Source: Lachnospiraceae bacterium (GTDB taxonomy: Bacteria > Bacillota > Clostridia > Lachnospirales > Lachnospiraceae). Taken from it: 64,000 bases of DNA. The position numbers were made by a program, and so were the translations under genes. This document shows, piece by piece, positions 43,235 through 52,461 of the stretch. The notes under the pieces are model-generated. The model did not search any database, was not told the DNA's origin, and saw only the letters and a program-made list of their open reading frames with translations. Location of the stretch: assembly GCA_030527645.1 (NCBI GenBank), contig JAUNAJ010000012.1, forward strand, positions 1 to 64,000, in the 5' to 3' direction. Position 1 is the first letter of the stretch. Every line of letters begins with the position of its first letter.

Positions 43235-44149
43235 ATGGAAAGACCTGATTATAAATCCGGATTTGTGGCATTGATCGGTCGTCCGAATGTGGGAAAATCC
43301 ACACTGATGAACCATCTGATCGGTCAGAAGATCGCCATTACATCCAGAAAACCTCAGACCACAAGAAACAAGATTCAGACAGTTTATACCTGTGACCGGG
43401 GACAGATCGTATTCCTGGATACGCCGGGTATTCACAAGGCAAAGAATAAGCTGGGGGAATACATGGTGTATGCAGCTGAAAGTACGCTGCGGGATGTGGA
43501 TGCCGTGCTGTGGCTGGTGGAGCCTACCACCTATATCGGTGCGGGAGAGCAGCACATCGCAAAGATGCTGGAAAAGAAGAAGATCCCGGTGATCCTGGTC
43601 ATCAACAAGATCGACCGGATCAAAAAGGCGGAGCTTCCGCCGATCCTGGCTGAGTATAAAAAGCTGTATCCCTTCGAGGATATCATTGCGGTATCGGCTA
43701 AGCAGGGCGTAAATCTGGACGAGATCATTGACGGATTGTTCCGCTATCTGCCCTACGGTCCTCAGTTCTACGATGAGGATACGGTAACGGATCAGCCCAT
43801 GCGCCAGATTGTTGCTGAAATGATCCGTGAAAAGGCACTTCGCTCTCTGGGTGAGGAGATTCCCCACGGAATTGCTGTAACCATTGAGAAAATGAAGACA
43901 AGAAAAGACGGATCCATCACGGATATCGAGGCAACGATTATCTGTGAGAGAGATTCCCACAAGGGAATCATCATCGGAAAAGGCGGATCCATGCTGAAGA
44001 AGATCGGCTCGGAAGCCCGTCCCGATATTGAAAAAATGCTGGAGGGACAGGTGAATCTGAAGCTTTGGGTAAAGGTTCGCAAGGACTGGAGAGAGTCCGA
44101 CCTTCTTGTGAAAAACTACGGATACGATAAGAAAGAGCTGAACCAGTAA
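43235..44149 (+). CDS. era: GTPase Era
   Basis: The 304-residue protein has GTPase motifs GRPNVGKSTLMN (G1), DTPGIHKAKNKLGEYM (G3), VINKIDRIKK (G4) and VSAKQGVN (G5). A C-terminal KH domain follows with GIIIGKGGSMLKKIG and LKLWVKVRKDWRES. Era assists 16S rRNA 3'-end maturation and 30S assembly. The length is standard. AGAGG lies about 10 nt ahead of the ATG. recO follows after 68 nt, a common Firmicutes order. Confidence 0.96.
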   Translation: MERPDYKSGFVALIGRPNVGKSTLMNHLIGQKIAITSRKPQTTRNKIQTVYTCDRGQIVFLDTPGIHKAKNKLGEYMVYAAESTLRDVDAVLWLVEPTTYIGAGEQHIAKMLEKKKIPVILVINKIDRIKKAELPPILAEYKKLYPFEDIIAVSAKQGVNLDEIIDGLFRYLPYGPQFYDEDTVTDQPMRQIVAEMIREKALRSLGEEIPHGIAVTIEKMKTRKDGSITDIEATIICERDSHKGIIIGKGGSMLKKIGSEARPDIEKMLEGQVNLKLWVKVRKDWRESDLLVKNYGYDKKELNQ

Positions 44150-44217
44150 TAATATCCCCGATCCGTATCGAAAAGGGTCCCTGAAGAAGCTCCGGGATAC
44201 CGGAAAGGAGTGTAGAG

Positions 44218-44862
44218 ATGGCAGATTCAGTGAACGTCTCCGGAATTGTTCTTTCGGTGATGCCCATCGGTGAGTATGATAAGCGCCTGGTGCTGCTGAC
44301 CCGGGAATTCGGGAAGATCACTGCATTTGCCAGAGGGGCAAGGAGGCCGGGAAGCTCACTTCTGGCGGCAGCCAATCCCTTTGTGTTCGGCACGTTCACT
44401 CTGATTCCCGGAAAGAGCGCCTACAATCTGATCCAGACAGATATAAAAAATTATTTTGTAGATCTTGCGAAGGAGCAGCCCGGCGTTTACTACGGCTTCT
44501 ATTTTCTGGAACTGGCGGATTATTACGGCAGAGAGAATCTGGATGCCACAGAGATGCTGAACCTTTTGTATATAAGCCTCAGAGCACTGTTGAATCCAAG
44601 TCTGGACAATCGTCTGGTCCGCCGGATCTACGAGCTGCGCCTGATGACCATCAACGGTGAATATTCTCCGGAGCAGGAGGACTTCAGTGCTCAGGCGCTT
44701 TACGTGGTGCAGTACATTATGTACAGTCCCATGGAGAAGCTGTTTACTTTTTCTGTGACACCGGAGGTGCTTGCGGAGCTGGAGAAGAAGATCGAGCGAT
44801 ACAGAAGAAGGACTCTGGACAGAACCATGAGGAGCCTGCAGATTCTGGAGATGTTTCTGTAA
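44218..44862 (+). CDS. recO: DNA repair protein RecO
   Basis: The N-terminal OB fold is clear: VSGIVLSVMPIGEYDKRLVL, LTREFGKITAFARGARRPGS and FVFGTFTLIPGK. The rest is helical, with FYFLELADYYGRENLDA. At 214 residues it is about 30 shorter than many RecO proteins, and the C-terminal zinc cysteines found in some family members are absent. RecO loads RecA in the RecFOR pathway. GGAAAGGAG precedes the ATG, and its place behind era supports the call. Confidence 0.88.
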   Translation: MADSVNVSGIVLSVMPIGEYDKRLVLLTREFGKITAFARGARRPGSSLLAAANPFVFGTFTLIPGKSAYNLIQTDIKNYFVDLAKEQPGVYYGFYFLELADYYGRENLDATEMLNLLYISLRALLNPSLDNRLVRRIYELRLMTINGEYSPEQEDFSAQALYVVQYIMYSPMEKLFTFSVTPEVLAELEKKIERYRRRTLDRTMRSLQILEMFL

Positions 44863-44946
44863 AGGCTCTGATTGAAGATACAGCTCGTCTTGGTGTGTAA
44901 GAATATCTGTAAAGCGGGCAGAACATTTTACCATAGGAGAGAAAAT

Positions 44947-46698
44947 ATGTTAAAAACACTGACAGGCCAGATCAAGGAATTTAAGCGGGCTTCCATTGCC
45001 ACTCCCCTGTTTATGATCGGAGAGGTAATTGTGGAGATGCTGATTCCCCTTTTGATGGCCTCAATCATCGACAAGGGTGTGGAGACCGGTGACATGAATC
45101 ACATCCTGAAGACAGGAGCATTGATGCTGCTTCTGGCTCTGATCGGCCTCTGGACCGGCATTATGGGAGGAAAGTACGGTGCAAGAGCATCTGCGGGTTT
45201 TGCAAAAAATCTGCGAGAAGCAATGTTTGACCGTATTCAGACCTTCTCATTTTCCAATATTGACAAATTCAGTACCCCCAGCCTGGTAACCAGGCTGACC
45301 ACTGATGTAACGAATCTGCAGAATGCATTTCAGATGATCCTGCGTATGTTCACCAGGGCACCTGCCAGCCTGATCGTTGCTATGATCATGGTATTTTCCA
45401 TCAATGTGAAGCTGGCACTGGTGTATCTGGGTGCGGTGATCTTCCTTGCTGTCATTGTCATGAATATCATGAGAAGGGCAACAAAATATTTCCAGCAGGC
45501 ATTTCCGAAATACGATACCCTGAATGAGAGTATTCAGGAAAATGTTACGGGAATCCGCGTAGTAAAGGCCTTCGTGCGTGAAGACTATGAGACAGACAAG
45601 CTGAGAAAGGCCAGCAAGGCAATCTACGATATTTTCGTGCGTGCAGAGAAGATCATTACCTGGAACATGCCGGTCATGCAGTTCACCATGTACACCTGTA
45701 TTCTTCTGGTGAGCTGGCTCGGTGCCCGTATGATCGTCGGAAGCGAGCTGACAACCGGAGAGCTGATGAGTCTTCTCACCTATTGCCTGAATATCCTTAT
45801 GAGTCTGATGATGCTGTCTTTTGTATTTGTCATGATCAGTATGTCTGAAGCAAGTGCCAGACGTATCTGTGAGATCCTGGATGAGGAAAGCGATCTGAAG
45901 AATCCGGAAAATCCGGTGGAACTGGTTGAGAACGGCAGCATTACCTTCGAGCATGTCAATTTCGGTTATCACAAAACCAGTGAGGAATATGTACTGCAGG
46001 ATATCAATCTGTCCATCCGCTCCGGTGAGACCGTTGGTATCATCGGCGGAACAGGATCTGCAAAGACCAGTCTGGTCAACATGATCAGCCGTCTCTATGA
46101 CGTGGACGAGGGATCTGTAAAGGTAGGTGGACGTGATGTCCGTGAGTACGATATGGAGGCACTTCGAAATCAGGTTTCCGTGGTGCTGCAGAAGAATGTG
46201 CTGTTCTCAGGAACTATTCTGGACAATCTTCGCTGGGGTGATCTGCACGCCACTGAGGAAGAGTGCAGAAAGGCCTGTGAGCTGGCCTGCGCCGATGAAT
46301 TTATTCAGGCTATGCCTGACGGATACAACACCTGGATCGAGCAGGGCGGAAGCAATGTATCCGGCGGACAGAGGCAGAGACTCTGTATTGCCAGAGCCCT
46401 GTTGAAGAAGCCGAAGGTACTGATTCTGGATGACTCCACCAGTGCGGTGGATACCGCTACCGATGCAAGGATCCGCAGGGCTTTCCTGGAAGAGATCCCG
46501 GATACTACGAAGCTGATCATTGCACAGCGGATCTCCAGTGTACAGGATGCCGACCGGATCATCGTTATGGATGACGGTAAGGTCAATGCCTTTGATACCC
46601 ATGAAAACCTTCTGAAGAGCAATGAGATCTACCGCGAGGTATATGAATCTCAGCTCAGAGGAAGCGGAGACTTTGATAAGATGGGAGGTGAAAAATAA
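44947..46698 (+). CDS. ABC exporter half-transporter with degenerate ATPase site (first of heterodimer)
   Basis: The 583-residue protein has a six-helix exporter domain and one ATPase domain. Walker A reads GGTGSAKTSLV and Walker B LILDDSTSAVD, with Asp in place of the catalytic Glu, while the signature LSGGQ is VSGGQRQRLCI. This is the pattern of the non-catalytic partner of heterodimeric type IV exporters. The ATG at 44947 follows TAGGAGAG. Its TAA overlaps the ATG of the next gene by one base, so the pair is made together. Substrate unknown; lipid or drug export is typical. Confidence 0.92.
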   Translation: MLKTLTGQIKEFKRASIATPLFMIGEVIVEMLIPLLMASIIDKGVETGDMNHILKTGALMLLLALIGLWTGIMGGKYGARASAGFAKNLREAMFDRIQTFSFSNIDKFSTPSLVTRLTTDVTNLQNAFQMILRMFTRAPASLIVAMIMVFSINVKLALVYLGAVIFLAVIVMNIMRRATKYFQQAFPKYDTLNESIQENVTGIRVVKAFVREDYETDKLRKASKAIYDIFVRAEKIITWNMPVMQFTMYTCILLVSWLGARMIVGSELTTGELMSLLTYCLNILMSLMMLSFVFVMISMSEASARRICEILDEESDLKNPENPVELVENGSITFEHVNFGYHKTSEEYVLQDINLSIRSGETVGIIGGTGSAKTSLVNMISRLYDVDEGSVKVGGRDVREYDMEALRNQVSVVLQKNVLFSGTILDNLRWGDLHATEEECRKACELACADEFIQAMPDGYNTWIEQGGSNVSGGQRQRLCIARALLKKPKVLILDDSTSAVDTATDARIRRAFLEEIPDTTKLIIAQRISSVQDADRIIVMDDGKVNAFDTHENLLKSNEIYREVYESQLRGSGDFDKMGGEK

Positions 46699-48599
46699 TG
46701 CCGGGATCGGGACCAAGAGGAATGAAACCATCGGTAGAGAACCCGGGGCAGGTGCTGAAGCGCCTCATGGGATATGTGTTTAAATCCTATGGGCTTCAGT
46801 GTGCCCTTGTGCTGGTGTTCATCATTGCAAGTGTATTGTGCAACGTACAGGGAACCCTGTTCATCCGAACTCTGATCGACGTATATATTGTCCCCATGCT
46901 GACAGAGACCACACCGGACTTCGGACCGCTGCTGGCAGCCATCGGCCGTGTGGCAGGCTTCTATGGTCTGGGAGTTGTGTGTACCTTCGCCTATAACAGA
47001 ATCATGGTCTATGTGACACAGGGAACGCTGATGCATCTGCGCGATGATCTGTTCAGTCATATGGAGACTTTGCCCATCAGGTATTTTGATACCCATGCCA
47101 GGGGCGATGTCATGTCCGTTTATACCAATGACATCGACACCCTCAGGCAGATGATCTCCCAGAGTATCCCTCAGCTGATCAACAGCGGCTTTACCATTGT
47201 ATCTGTATTCATCAGTATGATCGTACTGGATGTGCCGCTGACACTGGTAACGCTGTTTATGGTTGGCGTCATGCTGGTGGTTGCCAGAAAGCTCGGGGCC
47301 CTTTCTGCACAGAATTTCATGAAGCAGCAGAAATCCATCGGTGCACTGAACGGATATATTGAAGAGATCATGACCGGTGAGAAGGTGGTGAAGGTCTTCT
47401 GCCATGAGGAAGAAAGCAAGAAGGACTTCCGCCGTCTTAACGATCAGCTGTTCGAGAGCGCGGACAATGCGAATAAATATGCCAATATCCTGATGCCCAC
47501 CACAGCTCAGCTGGGAAATGTCAGCTACGTAATCTGTGCAGTTGTGGGAGGAATCCTTGCCATCAACGGCATCAGCGGCCTGACTCTGGGAGGTTTGGCA
47601 AGCTTCCTGACCTTCAATAAGAGCTTTAATATGCCCATCAGTCAGGTCAGCAACCAGCTGAATGCCATCATTATGGCCATGGCAGGAGCTAATCGTGTAT
47701 TCAAACTTCTTGATGAGGAGCCGGAGCAGGATCAGGGCTATGTAACACTGGTTCGTGCGAAGAAGGATTCTGAAGGAAAACTTGTGGAGTGTAAAGAACG
47801 CACCGGCTTGTGGGCCTGGAAGCATACCCATCAGGCTGACGGATCGGTAGAATACAAAGAGTGGAAGGGCGATGTGGTCTTTGACGGAGTAGACTTCGGC
47901 TATGTGCCGGAGAAGATCGTTCTTCATGACGTCCATCTCTACGCCAATGCCGGACAGAAGATCGCCTTCGTAGGGTCTACAGGAGCAGGAAAAACCACGA
48001 TCACAAATCTGATCAACCGATTCTATGATATTCAGGATGGTAAGATCCGTTACGATGGAATCAACATCAATAAGATCAGGAAGCCGGATCTGAGAAAATC
48101 CCTCGGAATGGTGCTGCAGGAGACCTGCCTGTTTACCGGTACGGTCCGTGACAATATCCGTTTCGGAAAGCTGGATGCAACCGATGAGGAGATTGTGGCA
48201 GCAGCAAAGCTGGCCAATGCAGACAGCTTTATCCGCCGTCTTCCCCAGGGATACGATACCGTTCTTACAGGAAACGGTGCCAGCCTCAGCCAGGGACAGA
48301 GGCAGCTGCTTTCCATCGCCCGTGCGGCAGTGGAGAATGCTCCGGTACTGATCCTTGACGAAGCCACCTCCTCTATCGATACAAGAACCGAGCGGATCGT
48401 TCAGGAGGGTATGGACCGTCTGATGGCAGGTCGTACCACCTTCGTTATTGCCCATCGTCTGTCCACCATCAGAAATGCAGACTGCATCATGGTGCTGGAG
48501 CAGGGCCGGATCATCGAGCGCGGTACTCACGACCAGCTGATGGAAGAGAAGGGTAAATATTACCAGCTGTACACCGGCGGGCAGGTGACAGAGGAGTAA
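46698..48599 (+). CDS. ABC exporter half-transporter with canonical ATPase site (second of heterodimer)
   Basis: The 633-residue partner has Walker A GSTGAGKTTITNL, signature LSQGQRQLLSIARA and Walker B LILDEATSSIDTRTE with the catalytic Glu. The transmembrane domain carries HARGDVMSVYTNDIDTLRQM. An insert of about 35 residues between the exporter and ATPase domains (VRAKKDSEGKLVECKERTGL onward) is typical of this subgroup. The ATG overlaps the stop of the first half by one base, so translation is coupled. Confidence 0.93.
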   Translation: MPGSGPRGMKPSVENPGQVLKRLMGYVFKSYGLQCALVLVFIIASVLCNVQGTLFIRTLIDVYIVPMLTETTPDFGPLLAAIGRVAGFYGLGVVCTFAYNRIMVYVTQGTLMHLRDDLFSHMETLPIRYFDTHARGDVMSVYTNDIDTLRQMISQSIPQLINSGFTIVSVFISMIVLDVPLTLVTLFMVGVMLVVARKLGALSAQNFMKQQKSIGALNGYIEEIMTGEKVVKVFCHEEESKKDFRRLNDQLFESADNANKYANILMPTTAQLGNVSYVICAVVGGILAINGISGLTLGGLASFLTFNKSFNMPISQVSNQLNAIIMAMAGANRVFKLLDEEPEQDQGYVTLVRAKKDSEGKLVECKERTGLWAWKHTHQADGSVEYKEWKGDVVFDGVDFGYVPEKIVLHDVHLYANAGQKIAFVGSTGAGKTTITNLINRFYDIQDGKIRYDGININKIRKPDLRKSLGMVLQETCLFTGTVRDNIRFGKLDATDEEIVAAAKLANADSFIRRLPQGYDTVLTGNGASLSQGQRQLLSIARAAVENAPVLILDEATSSIDTRTERIVQEGMDRLMAGRTTFVIAHRLSTIRNADCIMVLEQGRIIERGTHDQLMEEKGKYYQLYTGGQVTEE

Positions 48600-48618
48600 T
48601 TGGAACAGGTTCCTGAAT

Positions 48619-48643
48619 AGTTACAGTTCACGGGAACTGTAAC
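48619..48643. repeat. Small copy of the GTTAC-TGTTCAC palindrome family
   Basis: GTTACAGTTCACGGGAACTG then TAAC is a nearly perfect palindrome made of the two ends of the larger element at 43024, with no interior. Confidence 0.65.
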
Positions 48644-48676
48644 CCTGAATAGTTTCAAAAAATTCAAAAAATCCGG

Positions 48677-48705
48677 TTGACTTCCGCTGACAGCTGTGAT
48701 ACTAT
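48677..48705 (+). promoter_or_regulatory. Promoter of the tRNA-Leu pair
   Basis: TTGACT (48677-48682), a 17-nt spacer and TACTAT (48700-48705) lie 39 bp upstream of the first tRNA. Confidence 0.7.
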
Positions 48706-48743
48706 ATCATCTGTCAGCGGGAAACACCCACTGAAAACAACAC

Positions 48744-48827
48744 GCAGGAATGGTGGAATTGGCAGACGCGCAGGCTTCAGGTGCCTGTGGTAGCAATACC
48801 GTGCGGGTTCAAGTCCCGCTTCCTGCA
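48744..48827 (+). tRNA. tRNA-Leu (anticodon CAG)
   Basis: The acceptor GCAGGAA pairs with TTCCTGC. The anticodon loop TTCAGGT gives CAG, a variable arm is present as in class II tRNAs, and the T loop is GGGTTCAAGTCCC. The 84-nt gene has no encoded CCA. Confidence 0.95.
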
Positions 48828-48889
48828 CTGTTATTTCAGACAGTGCCCGAGACAAAACTGAATACGAAGCACGAGCTTCATTCTTATAT

Positions 48890-48973
48890 GCAGGAATGGT
48901 GGAATTGGCAGACGCGCAGGCTTCAGGTGCCTGTGGTAGCAATACCGTGCGGGTTCAAGTCCCGCTTCCTGCA
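48890..48973 (+). tRNA. tRNA-Leu (anticodon CAG), second identical copy
   Basis: It is identical over its 84 nt to the copy at 48744, with 62 bp between them, and no encoded CCA. This is a recent tandem duplication by appearance. Confidence 0.95.
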
Positions 48974-49014
48974 TTTTTATTTTGCTCAATTCTAATACGT
49001 GTATTTTCTGATAG

Positions 49015-49041
49015 AGAGATCCGAACGGATCTCTTTTTTTC
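49015..49041 (+). terminator. Terminator of the tRNA operon
   Basis: AGAGATCC pairs with GGATCTCT around GAAC, followed by seven or more T residues. Between here and 49315 I see no gene, only the uppP leader. Confidence 0.9.
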
Positions 49042-49314
49042 TTTCCATGCATGCAAGGAGAATGTACGGTGGCGTTTTTTGCTTATCTCTGCAGAATCGG
49101 AGAATTTTTTTCATGTGCGCCCCGATTCCGTCCGATGGTTGGTCGGGATACGCTGAATCCGCACTTTTAAATAAACGGGACTTGATGTATACTGTTACTG
49201 TGTCCGGAGATTGGAATTGTTTGAGAACTGCTTTCATTCCTGAAGCTGATCAAGAGGGAAGGAGCAGCAGGTGAATCTCCGGCGCAAATACAATTGAATA
49301 AAGGAAATACAATA

Positions 49315-50214
49315 ATGAATCTGATTTTATGGTTAAAGATTCTTGCATTGGGTATCGTGGAGGGAATCACCGAATGGCTTCCCATCAGCAGTACCGGACA
49401 TCTGGTTCTGCTTGGCGAAGTACTGAATCCGGGAATGAGTGAATCCTTCATGGAGATGTTCAATGTAGTGATCCAGCTGGGTGCGATCCTGGCGGTAGTG
49501 GTGCTGTATTTTAAAAAGCTGTGGCCGTTTCACCGGGCGAAAACAGATCCGGGTAGAAACTGGTTTGCCAATCCGCAGACAGAAGGCTTCGCAGGAAAAT
49601 TCCAGAGCGCTGCCAATAAGTACTGCTACATGGATAAGATTGTGCTGTGGCTGAAGATCTGTGTGTCCACCTTGCCCGCTATTATTGTGGGACTGCCGCT
49701 GGATGACTGGATCGAGGAGCATATGCACAAGCCCGTTCCTATTGCACTGATGCTGATCCTATACGGTGTACTGTTCCTTGTGGTAGAGAATTACAACAAA
49801 ACAAGAACACCCAGAGTGACCAGACTCAGACAGCTGACCTGGCGGGATGCCCTGCTCGTGGGCGTGTTTCAGGCGCTGGCGATCATTCCGGGCACCTCAA
49901 GATCCGGAGCGACCATTATCGGTGGAATCCTGATCGGGCTGGGAAGAACGGTGGCAGCAGAGTACACCTTCTATCTGGCAATTCCAACCATGTTCGGTGC
50001 TTCTCTTCTGAAGCTCGTGAAGTTTGGGTTTGCATTCACGGGACTGGAGCTGGCAGTGCTGCTTGTGGGAATGCTGATCGCCTTCGGTGTATCCATTCTG
50101 GCAATCAAATTCCTGATGAGCTATATTAAGCGTCATGATTTTTCTGTGTTCGGTGTATACAGAATCATACTGGGTATTGTGGTTCTGATCTTTGCTTTTA
50201 CAAATATCATCTAA
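49315..50214 (+). CDS. uppP: Undecaprenyl-diphosphate phosphatase (BacA/UppP)
   Basis: The 299-residue membrane protein contains GIVEGITEWLPISSTGHLVL with the catalytic Glu/Ser, and the second active-site motif GTSRSGATIIGGILIG. It dephosphorylates undecaprenyl pyrophosphate to recycle the lipid carrier for the cell wall, and gives bacitracin tolerance when abundant. I chose the ATG at 49315 because AAAGGAA lies upstream; an in-frame TTG 7 codons earlier is less likely. Eight membrane segments are expected. Confidence 0.95.
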   Translation: MNLILWLKILALGIVEGITEWLPISSTGHLVLLGEVLNPGMSESFMEMFNVVIQLGAILAVVVLYFKKLWPFHRAKTDPGRNWFANPQTEGFAGKFQSAANKYCYMDKIVLWLKICVSTLPAIIVGLPLDDWIEEHMHKPVPIALMLILYGVLFLVVENYNKTRTPRVTRLRQLTWRDALLVGVFQALAIIPGTSRSGATIIGGILIGLGRTVAAEYTFYLAIPTMFGASLLKLVKFGFAFTGLELAVLLVGMLIAFGVSILAIKFLMSYIKRHDFSVFGVYRIILGIVVLIFAFTNII

Positions 50215-50317
50215 TAGGATAAGCAGAAACACCGAAACCCTGACAACGGCTCGGAAGCAGGTTCTTCATAGCCGGACGCTGTATGAATCGTGAATTAAAG
50301 GAGATAACAATCATCTT

Positions 50318-50782
50318 ATGCAAAAGTATCTAATAACATTTTTGGTATCCATGGTGCCCATCGTGGAGCTTCGAGGTGCTATCCCCATTGCAGTGGGAAT
50401 GGGCGCGAAGCTGCTTCCGGCATATATCATCGCTGTATTGGGCAACATGGTTCCGGTACCATTTATATTCTTCTTTGCAAGAAAGCTGCTGACCTGGGGA
50501 AGCGACAAGCCGGTAATCGGCGGAATCTTCCGGTTCTGTCTCAGAAAGGGAGAAGCAGGCGGTGCGAAGCTGCAGGCGAAAGCAGGACGTGGATTATTCC
50601 TGGCACTGCTTCTGTTCGTGGGAATTCCGGTTCCCGGTACAGGTGCCTGGACAGGAACACTGGCTGCAAGTATTCTGAACATGGACTTTAAGAAAAGTGT
50701 CCTGGCAGTGATCTGCGGCGTTCTTCTGGCAGGAATCATAATGGGCCTTGTGTCCACCGGTGTATTTTCAATGATTCGCTGA
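50318..50782 (+). CDS. Small multidrug export family membrane protein
   Basis: The 154-residue membrane protein has MVPIVELRGAIPIAVGMGAK, AVLGNMVPVPFIFFFARKLL and LFVGIPVPGTGAWTGTLAAS, which are signature segments of the family named putative small multi-drug export protein. Four hydrophobic spans are seen. The drug-export name has little support; related DedA-like proteins handle lipid carriers, and the neighbour uppP makes that a fair alternative. The ribosome site AAAGGAGA lies about 20 nt upstream, rather far. Confidence 0.78.
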   Translation: MQKYLITFLVSMVPIVELRGAIPIAVGMGAKLLPAYIIAVLGNMVPVPFIFFFARKLLTWGSDKPVIGGIFRFCLRKGEAGGAKLQAKAGRGLFLALLLFVGIPVPGTGAWTGTLAASILNMDFKKSVLAVICGVLLAGIIMGLVSTGVFSMIR

Positions 50783-50834
50783 CGGAAGGTTACTGTTCAC
50801 TAAAATAGTAAAAGGAAAACAGGAGGTTTTTACA

Positions 50835-51527
50835 ATGGCAGGTATTTTAAAAAGATTCAAAGACATCATGTCCGCAAACATCAATGCACTTCTTGATAAG
50901 GCAGAGGATCCGGAGAAGATGATCGATCAGTATCTGAGAGATATGCAGAATGATCTTCAGAAGGTAAAGGATGAGACTGCATCCGTAATGGCGGAGGCTG
51001 CAAGAGCAAAACGCGTGCTGGATGAGCAGGATGCAGAAATTGCAAAGATGCAGAAATACGCCGAGAAGGCAGTGCTTGCAGGCAACGACGGTGATGCGAA
51101 GAAATTCCTGGAGAAAAAGCTTCAGCTGACCAATGACAGAGCTGCTCTGGCATCCGTGTATGAGAATGCACAGGCAAATGCTGACAAGATGCGTGAGATG
51201 CACGACAAGCTCACAAGAGACATTGCGACTCTGAATGAGAGAAAAGCAGCCATCAAGGCAAAGGTTGCGGCAGCAAAGGCACAGGAGAAGATGAACGACC
51301 TTACAGAGAAGGTCGGCAAGATCAATATCACAGACGGCATGTCTGCATTTGACAGAATGGAAGATAAGGCCAACAAGATGCTGGATAAGGCAAATGCAAG
51401 AGCAGAGCTGAACAAAGGCTCTGAGTCTACAGAGACTGTATCCTCCCTTGCAGCTAAATATGATACAGAGAGCAGCGCAGAGGTGGACGATGAGCTGGCA
51501 GCTCTGAAGGCGCAGATGGGGCTGTGA
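50835..51527 (+). CDS. pspA: PspA/IM30 (ESCRT-III-like) envelope-stress protein
   Basis: The 230-residue protein is an almost continuous coiled coil opening AGILKRFKDIMSANINALLD, KAEDPEKMIDQYLRDMQNDL, the PspA hallmark. It forms membrane-coating rods that protect leaking membranes. The C-terminus ends acidic (SSAEVDDELAALKAQMGL). AGGAGG precedes the ATG at a normal distance, and a strong terminator follows at 51614. A place near uppP fits a cell-envelope role. Confidence 0.92.
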   Translation: MAGILKRFKDIMSANINALLDKAEDPEKMIDQYLRDMQNDLQKVKDETASVMAEAARAKRVLDEQDAEIAKMQKYAEKAVLAGNDGDAKKFLEKKLQLTNDRAALASVYENAQANADKMREMHDKLTRDIATLNERKAAIKAKVAAAKAQEKMNDLTEKVGKINITDGMSAFDRMEDKANKMLDKANARAELNKGSESTETVSSLAAKYDTESSAEVDDELAALKAQMGL

Positions 51528-51613
51528 TCCTTCGTGATCTCATGCAGAAACGGCGTGGAAACACTTAGCAGACATTGTCCCTGAACAGTGAATGCGCTAT
51601 ATGAATAGAAAGC

Positions 51614-51661
51614 AGGAGCCTGCTGACCGGTTGAATGAATTCCGGTCGCAGGCTCCTTTTC
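51614..51661 (+). terminator. Terminator after pspA
   Basis: AGGAGCCTGCTGACCGG pairs with CCGGTCGCAGGCTCCT around an 11-nt loop, followed by TTTTC. Confidence 0.85.
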
Positions 51662-51747
51662 TGCTGGAATTCAAGTCGAGAGTCGCGAGATTTGCTGTTT
51701 CACTTAAGCTTCAGCTGACATCAGCCTATTCGAATCCGTGCTCCTTG

Positions 51748-52104
51748 TTATTCGTTCAGCAGCTTCTCCGCCCAGTCCTTCTCTTTAAATCCAACCAGAA
51801 CACAATCCTCTCTGATCAGCATCGGGCGTTTTACCAGCATTCCGTCAGCTGCCAGCAGGGCATACTGTTCCTCCTCAGACATAGTCGGAAGCTTATCCTT
51901 CAGCTTCAGATCCTTATAGATCAGACCGCTGGTATTGAAGAATCTTTTCAGAGGAAGACCGGAACGCTCGTGCCAGAGCTTCAGTTCCTCAGAAGTCGGA
52001 TGCTCCTCCTTGATATGACGCTCCGTGTAGGAAATATGGTTGGCTTCCAGCCATTTTTTTGCCTTCTGGCAGGTGCTGCATTTGGGATAGCAGAGAAAAA
52101 GCAT
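51748..52104 (-). CDS. ArsC/Spx family thioredoxin-fold reductase
   Basis: The 118-residue protein has CSTCQKAKKWLEANHISYTE at the start (a C-x2-C site) and RSGLPLKRFFNTSG and MLIREDCVLVGFKEKDW later, the normal ArsC/Spx/YusI order. It lacks the residues that would mark Spx as an RNA polymerase partner with certainty. It may be an arsenate reductase-type or glutaredoxin-like enzyme of unknown substrate. AGGAGG precedes the ATG. Confidence 0.85.
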   Translation of the reverse strand: MLFLCYPKCSTCQKAKKWLEANHISYTERHIKEEHPTSEELKLWHERSGLPLKRFFNTSGLIYKDLKLKDKLPTMSEEEQYALLAADGMLVKRPMLIREDCVLVGFKEKDWAEKLLNE

Positions 52105-52461
52105 GATGAAGTACCTCCTTTGTAGTAACTGCGGTTGTTGTTTTTGTAAAGTATCATAATCAAATATTCTCCTATCAGTATACAGTATAGTCGAGATTCA
52201 GGGGAGACATACTTTCTGATTATTTCGGAATGAATCAAAAGAAATTACAGTTCATGGAGCAAGTGAATAACGTTCTTGGATTATTTAAATAGAAAGTGGA
52301 TCTCGGCAGTTGTCGGGGTCTTTCTTTTTACACTGATCTGATTTATAATCATTTATTATGTTTGAAAAAACGCATCTAAGAAAAAGCAGATAGAAGGATT
52401 CAAAACATAACTGAGTCCTGAATCGCTTTAGTCATTATTGAATATTATGCAGGAGTGAAGA
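52105..52461. other. Divergent intergenic region before clpC
   Basis: An imperfect hairpin (GAAAGTGGATCTCGGC paired with GTCGGGGTCTTTC at about 52291-52324) followed by TTTTTAC may be a terminator-like leader of clpC. No clear heat-shock (CtsR or CIRCE) repeat was found. Confidence 0.4.

Noticed and set aside
46650-48530. Very long - strand frame opposite the second exporter gene
   Set aside because: The exporter is certain by its motifs. The antisense frame has no ribosome site and no recognisable domain.
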